Source: Nemophila menziesii (taxonomy: Eukaryota > Streptophyta > Magnoliopsida > Boraginales > Hydrophyllaceae). From it: a stretch of DNA of 64,000 bases. The position numbers were made by a program, and so were the translations under genes. Under the pieces are notes generated by a model that was not told the origin of the DNA, ran no database searches, and worked only from the letters and a program-made list of their open reading frames with translations. How positions within the stretch are numbered: position 1 is the first letter of the stretch; each line of letters opens with the position of its first letter. The stretch spans positions 310,001 through 374,000 of the forward strand of contig JARWIR010000094.1 in assembly GCA_029959085.1 (NCBI GenBank), given 5' to 3'. Of the stretch, positions 49,231 through 61,281 are shown piece by piece.

Positions 49231-50237
49231 ATAACTTATATTACATTTTTATTATAATATAGAGACCGACTTTATTTTTTAAATCGTGGTTATTATTTAA
49301 TATTATGAAATATATTAAGCGTATTTTACTCCTATTTGTTGATGTTAAGTATCCGTTATCAAGGGTAGTTTAGGAGTTTTATTTAGTGAAGGTTCTAAAA
49401 TTCAAAAAAGCCTGGTATGGGAAAATTCTCTATATAGTCCGTGAGTTATATCCTTTGTTATGGCCTTTTAGTATCGCCTAGGGTGTGATAAAAGTATGAC
49501 AATAAAATACGGATAAACGATGCACTAACAACCTAGACTAACCACGTTACTCACGTCATGTATCACATGTTGTATGCAAGTTTTAACGATAAGTCAGATG
49601 CAGTCTCAGGGACTTAGTGTGTTATACGAATCACGTCTCACCATTATTGAAATGTGGTTTAGCAATTGATTTATTAAAACAACATTACTAATCATCAATA
49701 TCTAATTTTGACAGAAAATATTATATTTAACTATTATAATTAATAACCTATATATTTAAAGCATGTTCCAATGATATAGCGAGTGTATCCATTTGATAAA
49801 CCATCTAATTATAAAATTAAAGTATTTAAACAATTTTATCAACTAGTAATTTACAAAAATTTGAATTCAAATTCTTCACATAACTGATAGTTTACTATAT
49901 ATAATAAATATATTAAGCAAATAAAGAAAGTAAAATCTTAATAAGCAAAGATGAAAAACATCTAAATCAAGTTTTACTAGTATTAATATCATTTTAAATA
50001 TATATTAATTCAAATAAGGTAAAATATCATAATTCAACAAATTATATAAGAACAAAAAACTAATTACACCTCTTTGTATGAATAATAAATTATAAACCAT
50101 AATTACTATATTTTTTTTGACTATGTTAACTATATAAAATATGTTTTAATAAAAAACGAATAACTCAAAATTTATTCAATTAACCAAAACATAGAAAAAT
50201 AAAATAATCTATATAAAATTGCCTCCTCTCCCTTTCT

Positions 50238-50271
50238 AACCCTAGCTTCCACATTTTCTTGTCTATAAATA
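50238..50271 (+). promoter_or_regulatory. Promoter-like block, unit 13
   Basis: AACCCTAG and TATAAATA (50264-50271), C-type flank. Confidence 0.58.
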
Positions 50272-50600
50272 ACAAATTACACACACAAAAACATCATCAA
50301 ATTATAATATTTTGTATCATTATTTTGTAATGATTGATAGAATGTGTCCGTTCTCAAAGATGCTTCTTTCTCTGTCGATCTTTTCATTTTCATGTCAAGT
50401 GTATTTTTCTTTTAGAGATAGTTGACCATTCCATTTCAATCAAATATTCTTTCACAGATTAATTTTTTTATTAATTTTTTATCATCTTGTCATTCTAATA
50501 GATAAGGGACATATATAGTAAAATTAATGTGTCATGTCTGTAAAATAAAATGTTTAATGGTATTTATGTATAAATTTCAGATAAGATAGACACAAAAGAA

Positions 50601-50915
50601 GTGTTTAGTACCTTCCATGAAGAAACATCTACTTGTGGACAAGCTAACATTTCACTTCGATTTAACGATGATTTGAGAAGAAACAACACGGAGAAGATGA
50701 ACATTAACACAGTGCTCAAATAAATAGCTTATTGCTTCTCCTTTATAATGAATTTACTCTCTTTCTGTACTTTGGATGTTTCTACGGGCTGGTACTTGAT
50801 TGATTTTGTATTGTTATTTTCAATATATTTTATCATAACTTTTATTGTGTGTACATTAATTTTAAAATATCTCTATTTGAACTTGATTCAAATTATTTCA
50901 TTTTTTATTTATTGA
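50601..50915 (+). other. 104-codon exon-like frame, unit 13, broken
   Basis: TAA at codon 41 (50721-50723). The preceding exon-like bases read AGACACAAAAG, a private change. Confidence 0.35.
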
Positions 50916-53111
50916 AATTATTATATTGAAATTTTAGTTAGATATTCATGGCTATCAGTAGTTTAATATGGAAAAAGAATTACAAAAAAATTAAAGCTGG
51001 ACATATTTCTAGCAAAATTTTATAGTCCTTGACATTTGCCTGTTGTAATTTTTCCTAATTTTTCAATTATGATGTTTAAGTTCTGTATTTCAAGTTTGTG
51101 ATAAGTTTGTCCTTTATTTGTTTTTCCATTATATTATACATGTCATCCTCTTATGACAGAACAGGAGAACAGAGAACAGGAGGACTGTATAGTTATTTAT
51201 TAAAATAATAAATCACATAAAATTAACATTAATAATGTAAATGCAAATAAAAAAAGATTTTACATTGTAAGAAAATCGTAAAATGAGTGAGTAAAGTGTT
51301 TCATTTACAAGATAGAGGGCTAAGTGTTAAAAAGTGAATCTTTGCTTCAAGCCAATCTCTTTTTCTTTCCTTGCGTAATTAGGGTAGTTTAGGGGACCAT
51401 GGCCCACCCGATTTTTGATATTTCATTTTGATCCCTAAAGTTTAATTTTATAAAAATCAATTTCTGATATCTTGGTTTTCAGAACATTCACTTGGTCCCC
51501 CATATTTTAGAGTTAAATCTTAAAGTATTAATTTATTTTTTTCTATATAAACTCTTTTTGTTTATATAATTTAATATAATTTGTATTATTTTCACTCAAT
51601 ACTTCTTGCATAATTATGATTTAATATAAATCCACTACAGGGCACATTAAAATTTTAACAGGTTACAATTCCAATTACTCTTTTACCCTTTTTTGTTTTT
51701 ATTTCTGATATATATTTATTTGATCAAAAATATTTTAAATTCTAATAATTTTTCCTTCTCTCTCATATCTCTAACCTCCCCTTTCTCGCACGTGAAAACC
51801 ATGTCTTGACATGAGCTTCTGTGAGACGATAGCATAATACTGGTTTCAAACACAAGGTATATTTGATTACAAAATTTATTAACCCATTTCTATATAACTT
51901 ATGCTGATGATACGTATTGTTTAGTCAAATGTGCAAGCTTATTATCAAACTTTTCTTGATGATAAAACTCAAATATCAGTTGATAAGAAGATCAAGGGTT
52001 ATGGTCCATTGCTAAAAGACAAGGAAGTGATATTATGAATACGTAGGGCATCAGATTCTAATTCAAGAGATTCGGTGGGATGTAGACGATTATGGAAGTG
52101 ACGTGATGAAGGATTTAGAGAACAACTTTCTTGGGAGGCTCCTGGAATGTTAATAGAACAAGAAACAAGAATATGAGGACAGTGCATACAAAATACCGCA
52201 TCTTGGCTTTAGAAAATTATTGAGTTGCTTTGTTTTGTCAATTTTTGAACTCCTAGTCTAATTTTTTAGTTGCTTTGTTTTGTCAATTTTTGTGCTGCTA
52301 ATTTTTGAAATGCTAGTCTTTTCTAATAATCATTAGTATTTTTGTAATAATTAGTAGTAATTTCAATTCAATTTCTTTTCTTTTTGTTATTTCCCTTATT
52401 TGAACGTAGTCGTCAAGCAAAATTCCAAAAACTCAATGAATTTTCTCGATACTCGGAAAAGTTATTGTACGTACTAAGCATACAATCATACTCAGTACGA
52501 GGATACTCAGTCTAGTAACTCAATAAAAAAATTTAAACACTTAGTAACTTTTTCCGTCACTGAGCACTTTTTCCTATACTCAGTATCTTTTTCCATACTC
52601 AATACTCCATACCAGTAACGTTTTTCACACTCGGAACGCCATATTCAGAACTTTTTCAGGCGGTAGTCGGTGATGGTTGGTGGTTGTGGTCGGTGCTGAA
52701 AATTCTTGATAGTTAATGATGGAGGAGAGAGAAAAAAGGATATAGAAGGAGAGAGATTAATGGTAATAGAAGAGAAAAAAGAATGAGAGGGTTCATTTGT
52801 GGCACCAAGATAGTCTCCAAGACCGAATTCACCCTACGATTTTTAGGACCAAAATTATAATTGTGTTTTAATTTCTTTGTAGTTTTATATTATAAAATAC
52901 AAATTTTTATGTGTAATTTCATCAGAGACAAGACATTGGATCTTGGGTCGTTTAACTTCACCTGCTCTATCAAACTTTTTAAATTTATTTTATCACGTTA
53001 TAATTTATTTTATTTGTATATTTTTTTAAATTTTAAAATATAGATTATGTTGTATAATATAGGGAATTATAATGTAATTAATTTATATGAATTTAATATA
53101 CAAACAACTTA

Positions 53112-53316
53112 GGGCCCATTTGGAAGTGTTTATTTTACAGTAAAAAAACACTTCTAGAATAAAAATTTAAATTTGAAAAAATTATTTTAAATCTAAAATC
53201 ACTTTAAGTGTTTTTTTTAAGAAGCACCAACTCATAAAGTGATTTTAAGAGTTTAAAACACTTTAAAAGTTCGTGAAGCACTTTTAAGTACTTTTGTAAA
53301 AAAGCATTTCCAAACA
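53112..53316. mobile_element. MITE-like element, unit 13
   Basis: Type C version, 205 bp because of an eight-T run shared only with unit 14. Confidence 0.65.
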
Positions 53317-54324
53317 ATAACTTATATTACATTTTTATTATAATATAGAGACCGACTTTATTTTTTAAATCGTGGTTATTATTTAATATTATGAAATTAT
53401 ATTAAGCGTATTTTACTCCTATTTGTTGATGTTAAGTATCCGTTATCAAGGGTAGTTTAGGAGTTTTATTTAGTGAAGGTTCTAAAATTCAAAAAAGCCT
53501 GGTATGGGAAAATTCTCTATATAGTCCGTGAGTTATATCCTTTTTTATGGCCTTTTAGTATCGCCTAGGGTGTGATAAAAATATGATAATAAAATACGGA
53601 TAAACGATGCACTAACAACCTAGACTAATCACGTTCCTCACGTCATGTATCACATGTTGTATGCAAGTTTTAACGATAAGTCAGATGCAGTCTCAGGGAC
53701 TTAGTGTGTTATACAAATCACGTCTCACCATTATTGAAATGTGGTTTAGCAATTGATTTATTAAAACAACATTACTAATCATCAATATCTAATTTTGACA
53801 GAAAATATTATATTTAACTATTATAATTAATAACCTATATATTTAAAGCATGTTCCAATGATATAGCGAGTGTATCCATTTGATAAACCATCTAACTATA
53901 AAATTAAAGTATTTAAACAATTTTATCAACTAGTAATTTACAAAAATTTGAATTCAAATTCTTCACATAACTGATAGTTTACTATATATACTAAATATAT
54001 TAAGCAAATAAAGAAATTAAAATCTTAATAAGCAAAGATGAAAAACATCTAAATCAAGTTTTACTAGTATTAATATCATTTTAAACAACTATTAATTCAA
54101 ATAAGGTAAAATATCAAAATTCAACAAATTATATAAGAACAAAAAACTAATTACACCTCTTTGTATGAATAATAAATTATAAACCATAAATACTATATTT
54201 GTTTTGACTATGTTAACTATATAAAATATGTTTTAATAAAAAACGAATAACTCAAAATTTATTCAATTAACCAAAAGATAGAAAAATAAAATAATCTATA
54301 TAAAATTGCCGCCTCTCTCTTCCT

Positions 54325-54358
54325 AACCCTAGCCTCCACATTTTCTTGTCTATAAATA
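54325..54358 (+). promoter_or_regulatory. Promoter-like block, unit 14
   Basis: AACCCTAG and TATAAATA (54351-54358) intact; the spacer reads GCCTCCAC and the upstream run CTCTCTCTTCC. Confidence 0.6.
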
Positions 54359-54687
54359 ACAAATTACACACACAAAAACATCATCAAATTGTAATATTTT
54401 GTATCATTATTTTGTAATGATTGATAGAATGTGTCCGTTCTCAAAGATGCTTCTTTCTCTGTCGATCTTTTCATTTTCATGTCAAGTGTATTTTTCTTTT
54501 AGAGATCGTTGACCATTCCATTTCAATCAAATATTCTTTCACAGATTAATATTTTTATTAATTTTCTATCATCTTGTCATTCTAATAGATGAGGGACAGG
54601 TATAGTAAAATTAATGTGTCATGTCTGTAAAATAAAATGTTTAATAATTTTTATGTATAAATTTCAGATAAGATAGAGACAAAAGAA

Positions 54688-55002
54688 GTGTTTAGTACCT
54701 TCCATGAAGAAGCATGTACTTGTGGACACGCTAACATTTCACTTCGATTTAACGATGATTTGTGAAGAAACAACACGGAGAAGATAAACATTAACACAGT
54801 GCTCAAATCAATAGCTTATTGCTTCTCCTTTATAATGAATTTACTCTCTTTCTGTACTTTGGATGTTTCTAAAGGCGGGTACTTGATTGATTTTGTATTG
54901 TTATTTTCAATATATTTTATCATAACCTTTATTGTGTGTACATTAATTTTAAAATATCTCTATTTGAACTTGATTCAAAGTATTTCATTTTTTATTTATT
55001 GA
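54688..55002 (+). other. 104-codon exon-like frame, unit 14, broken
   Basis: Codon 26 is TGA (54763-54765), an independent break from the type C TAA. A 67-codon frame remains open from 54799. The W66 position is G. Confidence 0.35.
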
Positions 55003-56637
55003 AATTATTATATTGAAATTTTAGTTAGATATCCATGGCTATCAGTCGTTTAATATGGAAAAAAATTTACAAAATAATTAAAGCTGGACATATTTCTAGC
55101 AAAATTTTATAGTCCTTGACATTTGCCTATTGTAATTGTTCCTAATTTTTCAATTATGATGTTTAAGTTCTGTATTTCAAGTTTGTGATAAGTTTGTCCT
55201 TTTTTTGTTTTTTCATTATATTATACGTGTCATCCTCTTATGACAGAACAGGAGAACAGGAGGACTGTATAGTTATTTATTAAAATAAATAATCACATAA
55301 AATTAACATTAATAATGTAAATGCAAATAAAAAAAGATTTTACATTGTAAGAAAATCGTAAAATGAGTGAGTAAAGTGTTTCATTTACAAGATAAAGGGC
55401 TAAGTGTTAAAAAGTGAATCTTTGCTTCAAGTCAATCTCTTTTTCTTTCCTTGCGTAATTAGGGTAGATTAGGGGACCATGGCCCACCCGAGTTTTGATA
55501 TTTCATTTTGATCCCTAAAGTTTAATTTTATAAAAAACAATTTCGGATATCTTGGTTTTCAGAACATTCACTTGGTCCCCCATATTTTAGAGTTAAATCT
55601 TAAAGTATTAATTTATTTTTTTCTATATAAATTCTTTTTGTTTATATAATTTAATATAATTTGTATTATTTTCGTTCAATACTTCTTGCATAATTATGAT
55701 TTAATATAAATCCACTCCAGGGCACAATAAAATTTTAACAGATTACAATTCCAATTACTCTTTTACCCTTTTTTGTTTTTATTTCTGATATATATTTATT
55801 TGATCAAAAATATTTTAAATTCTAATAATTTTTCCTTCTCTCTCATATCTCTAACCTCCCCTTTCTCGCACGTGAAAACCAGTTCTTGCCATGATCTTCT
55901 GTGAGACGATAGCATAATACTGGTTTCAAACACAAGGTATATTTGATTACAAACTTTATTATCCCATTTCTATATAACTTATGCTGATGATACGTATTGT
56001 TTAGTCAAATGTGCGAGCTTATTATCAAACTTTTGTTGATGATAAAACTCAAATATAAGTTGATAAGAAGATCAAGGGTTATGGTCCATTGCTAAAAGAC
56101 AAGGAAGTGATATTATGAATACGTAGGGCATCAGATTCTAAATCAAGAGATTCGGTGAGATGTAGACGATTTTGGAAGTGACGAGATGAAGGATTTAGAG
56201 AACAACTTTCTTGGGAGGCTCCTGGAATGTTAATAGAACAAGAAACAAGAATATGAGGACATTGCATACAAAATACCGCATCTTGGCTTTAGAAAATTAT
56301 TGAGTTGCTTTGTTTTGTCAATTTTTGAACTCCTAGTCTAATTTTTTAGTTGCTTTGTTTTGTCAATTTTTGTACTGCTAATTTTTGTAATGCTAGTCTT
56401 TTCTAATAATCATTAGTATTTTTGTAATAATTAGTAGTAATTTCAATTCAATTTCTTTTCTTTTTGTTATTTCCCTTATTTGAACGTAGTCGTAAAGCAA
56501 AATTCCAAAAACTCAATGAATTTTCTCGATACTCGGAAAAGTTATTGTACGTACTAAGCATACAATCATACTCAGTACGAGGATACTCAGTCTAGTAACT
56601 CAATAAAAAAATTTAAACACTTAGTAACTTTTTCCGT

Positions 56638-57300
56638 CACTGAGCACTTTTTCCTATACTCAGTATCTTTTTCCATACTCAATACTCCATACCAGTAACG
56701 TTTTTCACACTCGGAACGCCATATTCAGAACTTTTTCAGGCGGTAGTCGGTGATGGTTGGTGGTTGTGGTCGGTGCTGAAAATTCTTGATAGTTAATGAT
56801 GGAGGAGAGAGAAAAAAGGATATAGAAGGAGAGAGATTAATGGTAATAGAAGAGAAAAAAGAATGAGAGGGTTCATTTGTGGCACCAAGATAGTCTCCAA
56901 GACCGAATTCACCCTACGATTTTTAGGACCAAAATTATAATTGTGTTTTAATTTCTTTGTAGTTTTATATTATAAAATACAAATTTTTATGTGTAATTTC
57001 ATCAGAGACAAGACATTGGATCTTGGGTCGTTTAACTTCACCTGCTCTATCAAACTTTTTAAATTTATTTTATCACGTTATAATTTATTTTATTTGTATA
57101 TTTTTTTAAATTTTAAAATATAGATTATGTTGTATAATATAGGGAATTATAATGTAATTAATTTATATGAATTTAATATACAAACAACTTAGGGCCCATT
57201 TGGAAGTGTTTATTTTACAGTAAAAAAACACTTCTAGAATAAAAATTTAAATTTGAAAAAATTATTTTAAATCTAAAATCACTTTAAGTGTTTTTTTTAA
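56638..57300. other. Gene-conversion-like tract in unit 14 (type C sequence in a non-C unit)
   Basis: Within this tract unit 14 has all the C variants: CCGTCACTGAGC, GGCGGTAGTCGGTGATGG, TAATGATGGAGG, TATATTATAAAATAC, ATAATGTAATTA, TTACAGTAAAAAAACAC and the eight-T run of unit 13. Outside it the unit is non-C: CGTAAAGC at 56,491 and CTTTTTTAAAAAAG at 57,371. The true edges lie between 56,493 and 56,638 on the left and between 57,300 and 57,377 on the right. Confidence 0.75.
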
Positions 57301-57396
57301 GAAGCACCAACTCATAAAGAGATTTCAAGAGTTTAAAACACTTTAAAAGTTCGTGAAGCACTTTTAAGTACTTTTTTAAAAAAGCATTTCCAAACA
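57192..57396. mobile_element. MITE-like element, unit 14
   Basis: Carries type C variants including the eight-T run, but returns to the common CTTTTTTAAAAAAG in the right arm. The right edge of the conversion tract therefore lies inside it. Confidence 0.65.
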
Positions 57397-58401
57397 ATAA
57401 CTTATATTACATTTTTATTATAATATAGAGACCGACTTTATTTTTTAAATCGTGGTTATTATTTAATATTATGAAATTTTATTAAGCGTATTTTACTCCT
57501 ATTTGTTGATGTTAAGTATCCGTTATCAAGGGTAGTTTAGGAGTTTTATTTAGTGAAGGTTCTAAAATTCAAAAAAGCCTGGTATGGGAAAATTCTCTAT
57601 ATAGTCCGTGAGTTATATCCTTTTTATGGCCTTTTAGTATCGCCTAGGGTGTGATAAAAATATGATAATAAAATACGGATAAACGATGCACTAACAACCA
57701 AGACTAATCACGTTACTCACGTCATGTATCACATGTTGTATGCAAGTTTTAACGATAAGTCAGATGCAGCCTCAGGGACTTAGTGTGTTATACGAATCAC
57801 GTCTCACCATTATTGAAATGTGGTTTAACAATTGATTTATTAAAACAACATTACTAATCATCAATATCTAATTTTGACAGAAAATATTATATTTAACTAT
57901 TATAATTAATAACCAATATATTTAAAGCATGTTCCAATGATATAGCGAGTGTATCCATTTGATAAACCATCTAATTATAAAATTAAAGTATTTAAACAAT
58001 TTTATAAACTAGTAATTTACAAAAATTTGAATTCAAATTCTTCACATAACTGATAGTTTACTATATATAATAAATATATTAAGCAAATAAAGAAATTAAA
58101 ATCTCAATAAGCAAAGATGAAAAACATATAAATCAAGTTTTACTAGTATTAATATCATTTTAAATATATATTAATTCAAATAAGGTAAAATATCAAAATT
58201 CAACAAATTATATAAGAAAAAAAACTAATTACACCTCTTTGTATGAATAATAAATTATAAACCATAATTACTATATTTTTTTGACTATGTTAACTATATA
58301 AAATATGTTTTAATAAAAAAAGAATAACTCAAAATTTATTCAATTAACCAAAAGATAGAAAAATAAAATAATCTATATAAAATTGCCGGCTCTCCCTTCC
58401 T

Positions 58402-58435
58402 AACCCTAGCTTCCACATTTTCTTGTCTATAAATA
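58402..58435 (+). promoter_or_regulatory. Promoter-like block, unit 15
   Basis: AACCCTAG and TATAAATA (58428-58435) intact; upstream run has GCCGGCTCTCCC. Confidence 0.6.
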
Positions 58436-58764
58436 ACAAATTACACACACAAAAACATCATCAAATTGTAATATTTTGTATCATTATTTTGTAATGATTG
58501 ATAGAATGTGTCCGTTCTCAAAGATGCTTCTTTCTCTGTCGATTTTTTCATTTTCATGTCAAGTGTATTTTTCTTTTAGAGATCGTTGACCATTCCATTT
58601 AAATCAAATATTCTTAGACAGATTAATATTTTTATTACTTTTTTATCATCTTGTCATTCTAATAGATGAGGGACATGTATAGTAAAATTAATGTGTCATG
58701 TCTGTAAAATAAAATGTTTAATGGTATTTATGTATAAATTTCAGATAAGATAGAGACAATATAA

Positions 58765-59079
58765 GTGTTTAGTACCTTCCATGAAGAAGCATGTACTTGT
58801 GGACACGCTAACATTTCACTTCGATTTAACGATGATTTGAGAAGAAACAACACGGAGAAGATAAACATTAACACAATGCTCAAATCAATAGCTTATTGCT
58901 TCTCCTTTATAATGAATTTACTCTCTTTCTGTACTTTGGATGTTTCTAAAGGCTGGTACTTGATTGATTTTGTATTGTTATTTTCAATATATTTTATCAT
59001 AACCTTTATTGTGTGTACATTAATTTTAAAATATCTCTATTTGAACTTGATTCAAATTATTTCATTTTTTATTTATTGA
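58765..59079 (+). other. 104-codon exon-like frame, unit 15, open
   Basis: Open, with C10, H14, I33 and an internal ATG at codon 38. The exon-like bases just upstream are changed to ACAATATAAG. Confidence 0.3.
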
Positions 59080-59659
59080 ATTTATTATATTGAAATTTTA
59101 GTTAGATATTCATGGCTACCAGTCATTTAATATGGAAAAAAATTTACAAAAAAATTAAAGCTGGTCATATTTCTAACAAAATTTTATAGTCCTTGAAATT
59201 TGCCTGTTGTAATTGTTCCTAATTTTTCAATTATAATGTTTAAGTTCTGTATTTCAAGTTTGTGATAAGTTTGTCCTTTTTTTGTTTTTTCATTATATTA
59301 TACGTGTCATCCTCTTATAACAGAACAGGAGAACAGGAGGACTGTATAGTTATTTATTAAAATAAATAATCACATAAAATTAACATTAATAATGTAAATG
59401 CAAATAAAAAAATATTTTACATTGTAAGAAAATCGTAAAATGAGTGAGTAAAGTGTTTCATTTACAAGATAAAGGGCTAAGTGTTAAAAAGTGAATCTTT
59501 GCTTCAAGCCAATCTCTTTTTCTTTCCTTGCGTAATTAGGGTAGTTTAGGGGACCATGGCCCACCCGAGTTTTGATATTTCATTTTGATCCCTAAAGTTT
59601 AATTTTATAAAAAACAATTTCTGATATCTTGGTTTTCAGAACATTCACTTGGTCCCCCA

Positions 59660-59661
59660 TG
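59660..59661. other. Junction of a 190-bp deletion, unit 15
   Basis: Same junction as in units 6 and 7. It lies 37,371 bases from the unit 6 junction, the same distance as the two unit starts. Confidence 0.92.
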
Positions 59662-61077
59662 TTTTTATTTCTGATATATATTTATTTGATCAAAAATATT
59701 TTAAATTCTAATAATTTTTCCTTCTCTCTCATATCTCTAACCTCCCCTTTCTCGCACGTGAAAACCAGATCTTGCCATGAGCTTCTGTGAGAAGATAGCA
59801 TAATACTGGTTTCAAACACAAGGTATATTTGATTACAAACTTTATTATCCCATTTCTATATAACTTATGCTGATGATACGTATTGTTTAGTCAAATGTGC
59901 GAGCTTATTATCAAACTTTTCTTGATGATAAAACTCAAATATCATATGATAAGAAGATCAAGTGTTATGGTCCATTGCTAAAAGACAAGGAAGTGATATT
60001 ATGAATACGTAGGGCATCAGATTCTAATTCAAGAGATTCGGTGGGATGTAGACGATTTTGGAAGTGACGTGATGAAGGATTTAGAGAACAACTTTCTTGG
60101 GAGGCTCCTGGAATGTTAATAGACCAAGAAACAAGAATATGAGGACAGTGCATACAAAATACCGCATCTTGGCTTTAGAAAATTATTGAGTTGGTTTGTT
60201 TTGTCAATTTTTGAACTCCTAGTTTAATTTTTTAGTTGCTTTGTTTTGTCAATTTTTGTACTGCTAATTTTTGTAATGCTAGTCTTTTCTAATAATCATT
60301 AGTATTTTTGTAATAATTAGTAGTAATTTCAATTCAATTTCTTTTCTTTTTGTTATTTCCCTTATTTGAACGTAGTCGCAAAGCAAAATTCCAAAAACTC
60401 AATGAATTTTCTCGATACTCGGAAAAGTTATTGTACGTACTAAGCATACAATCATACTCAGTACGAGGATACTCAGTCTAGTAACTCAATAAAAAAATTT
60501 AAACACTTAGTAACTTTTTCCGTTACTGAGCACTTTTTCCTATACTCTGTATCTTTTTCCATACTCAATACTCCATACCAGTATCGTTTTTCACACTCGG
60601 AACGCCATACTCAGAACTTTTTCAGGCGGTGGTCGGCGATGGTTGGTGGTTGTGGTCGGTGCTGAAAATTCTTGATAGTTAATGAAGGAGGAGAGAGAAA
60701 AAAGGATATAGAAGGAGAGAGATTAATGGTAATAGAAGAGAAAAAAGAAGGAGAGGGTTCATTTGTGGCACCAAGATAGTCTCCAAGACCGAATTCACCC
60801 TACGATTTTTAGGACCAAAATTATAATCGTGTTTTAATTTCTTTGTAGTTTTATATAATAAAATACAAATTTTTATATGTAATTTCATCAGAGACAAGAC
60901 ATTGGATCTTGGGTTGTTTAACTTCACCTGCTCTATCAAACTTTTTAAATTTATTTTATCACGTTATAATTTATTTTATTTGTATATTTTTTAAAATTTT
61001 AAAATATAGATTATATTGTATAATATAGGGAACTATAACTTAATTAATTTATATGAATTTAATATACAAACAACTTA

Positions 61078-61281
61078 GGGCCCATTTGGAAGTGTTTATT
61101 TTAGAGTAAAAAAACGCTTCTAGAATAAAAATTTAAATTTGAAAAAATTATTTTAAATCGAAAATCACTTTATGTGTTTCTTTAAGAAGCACCAACTCAT
61201 AAAGTGATTTTAAGAGTTTAAAACACTTTAAAAGTTCGTGAAGCACTTTTAAGTACTTTTTTAAAAAAGCATTTCCAAACA
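61078..61281. mobile_element. MITE-like element, unit 15
   Basis: Shares AAATCGAAAATCAC with unit 6; TTATGTGTTTCTTT differs by one base. Confidence 0.65.

Larger units (their letters stand above)
33801..49652 (+). repeat. Higher-order repeat block, copy 2 (units 9-12, order A-B-C-B)
   Basis: Second copy of the four-unit block. Each unit here is closer to its partner 33.8 kb away than to its direct neighbours. That is the defining property of higher-order repeats and shows that a multi-unit segment was duplicated recently. Downstream of it the order differs from copy 1 (C, own type, D instead of E, D, D/E, A/E). Confidence 0.9.
46040..50118 (+). repeat. Macrosatellite monomer, unit 12 (type B), 4,079 bp
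   Basis: Twelfth monomer. It begins exactly 8,165 bases after unit 10, one B-C dimer period. It matches unit 4 up to about 49,650, then keeps the true B 3' end (ATATTAAGC, AAGAAAGTAAA, ATCATAATTC) where unit 4 switches. Leader frame 46233-46439 and 104-codon frame 46521-46835 are open. Confidence 0.95.
37875..54205 (+). repeat. B-C dimer amplified twice (units 10-11 and 12-13)
   Basis: Units 10-11 and 12-13 are two tandem copies of a B-C pair with a period of 8,165 bp. The same spacing separates B units 2 and 4. A B-type 3' end also precedes C unit 16. The dimer is therefore a second, shorter level of higher-order organisation nested in the array. The second dimer is not pure, because unit 13 changes type near 53.8 kb. 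Confidence 0.88.
50119..54205 (+). repeat. Macrosatellite monomer, unit 13 (type C with a D/E-like 3' end), 4,087 bp
   Basis: Thirteenth monomer. It is type C, including the TAA at 50721-50723, until at least 53,717 (GTTATACAAATCACG). From about 53,860 it carries CCAATGATATAGC and ATCTAACTATAAAATT, the latter shared with the end of unit 5. The switch therefore lies between about 53,720 and 53,860. An eight-T run inside the inverted-repeat element (near 53,211) is shared only with unit 14. Confidence 0.93.
54206..58282 (+). repeat. Macrosatellite monomer, unit 14 (own type, with a C-type patch), 4,077 bp
   Basis: Fourteenth monomer. Its own markers are GGGACAGGTATAG, TAATAATTTTTATG, and TTGTGAAG, which puts a TGA in the 104-codon frame. 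Between roughly 56,640 and 57,300 it instead carries the full set of C-type variants found in unit 13, then returns to non-C sequence (CTTTTTTAAAAAAG at 57,371; CACGTTACTCACG later). This has the form of a gene-conversion tract copied from the neighbouring unit. Confidence 0.93.

Noticed and set aside
33801..49652. Assembly duplication of the units 1-4 block
   Set aside because: The two blocks differ at scattered single bases and T-run lengths and have different flanks, so a simple duplicated contig is unlikely. Only long reads can exclude it fully.
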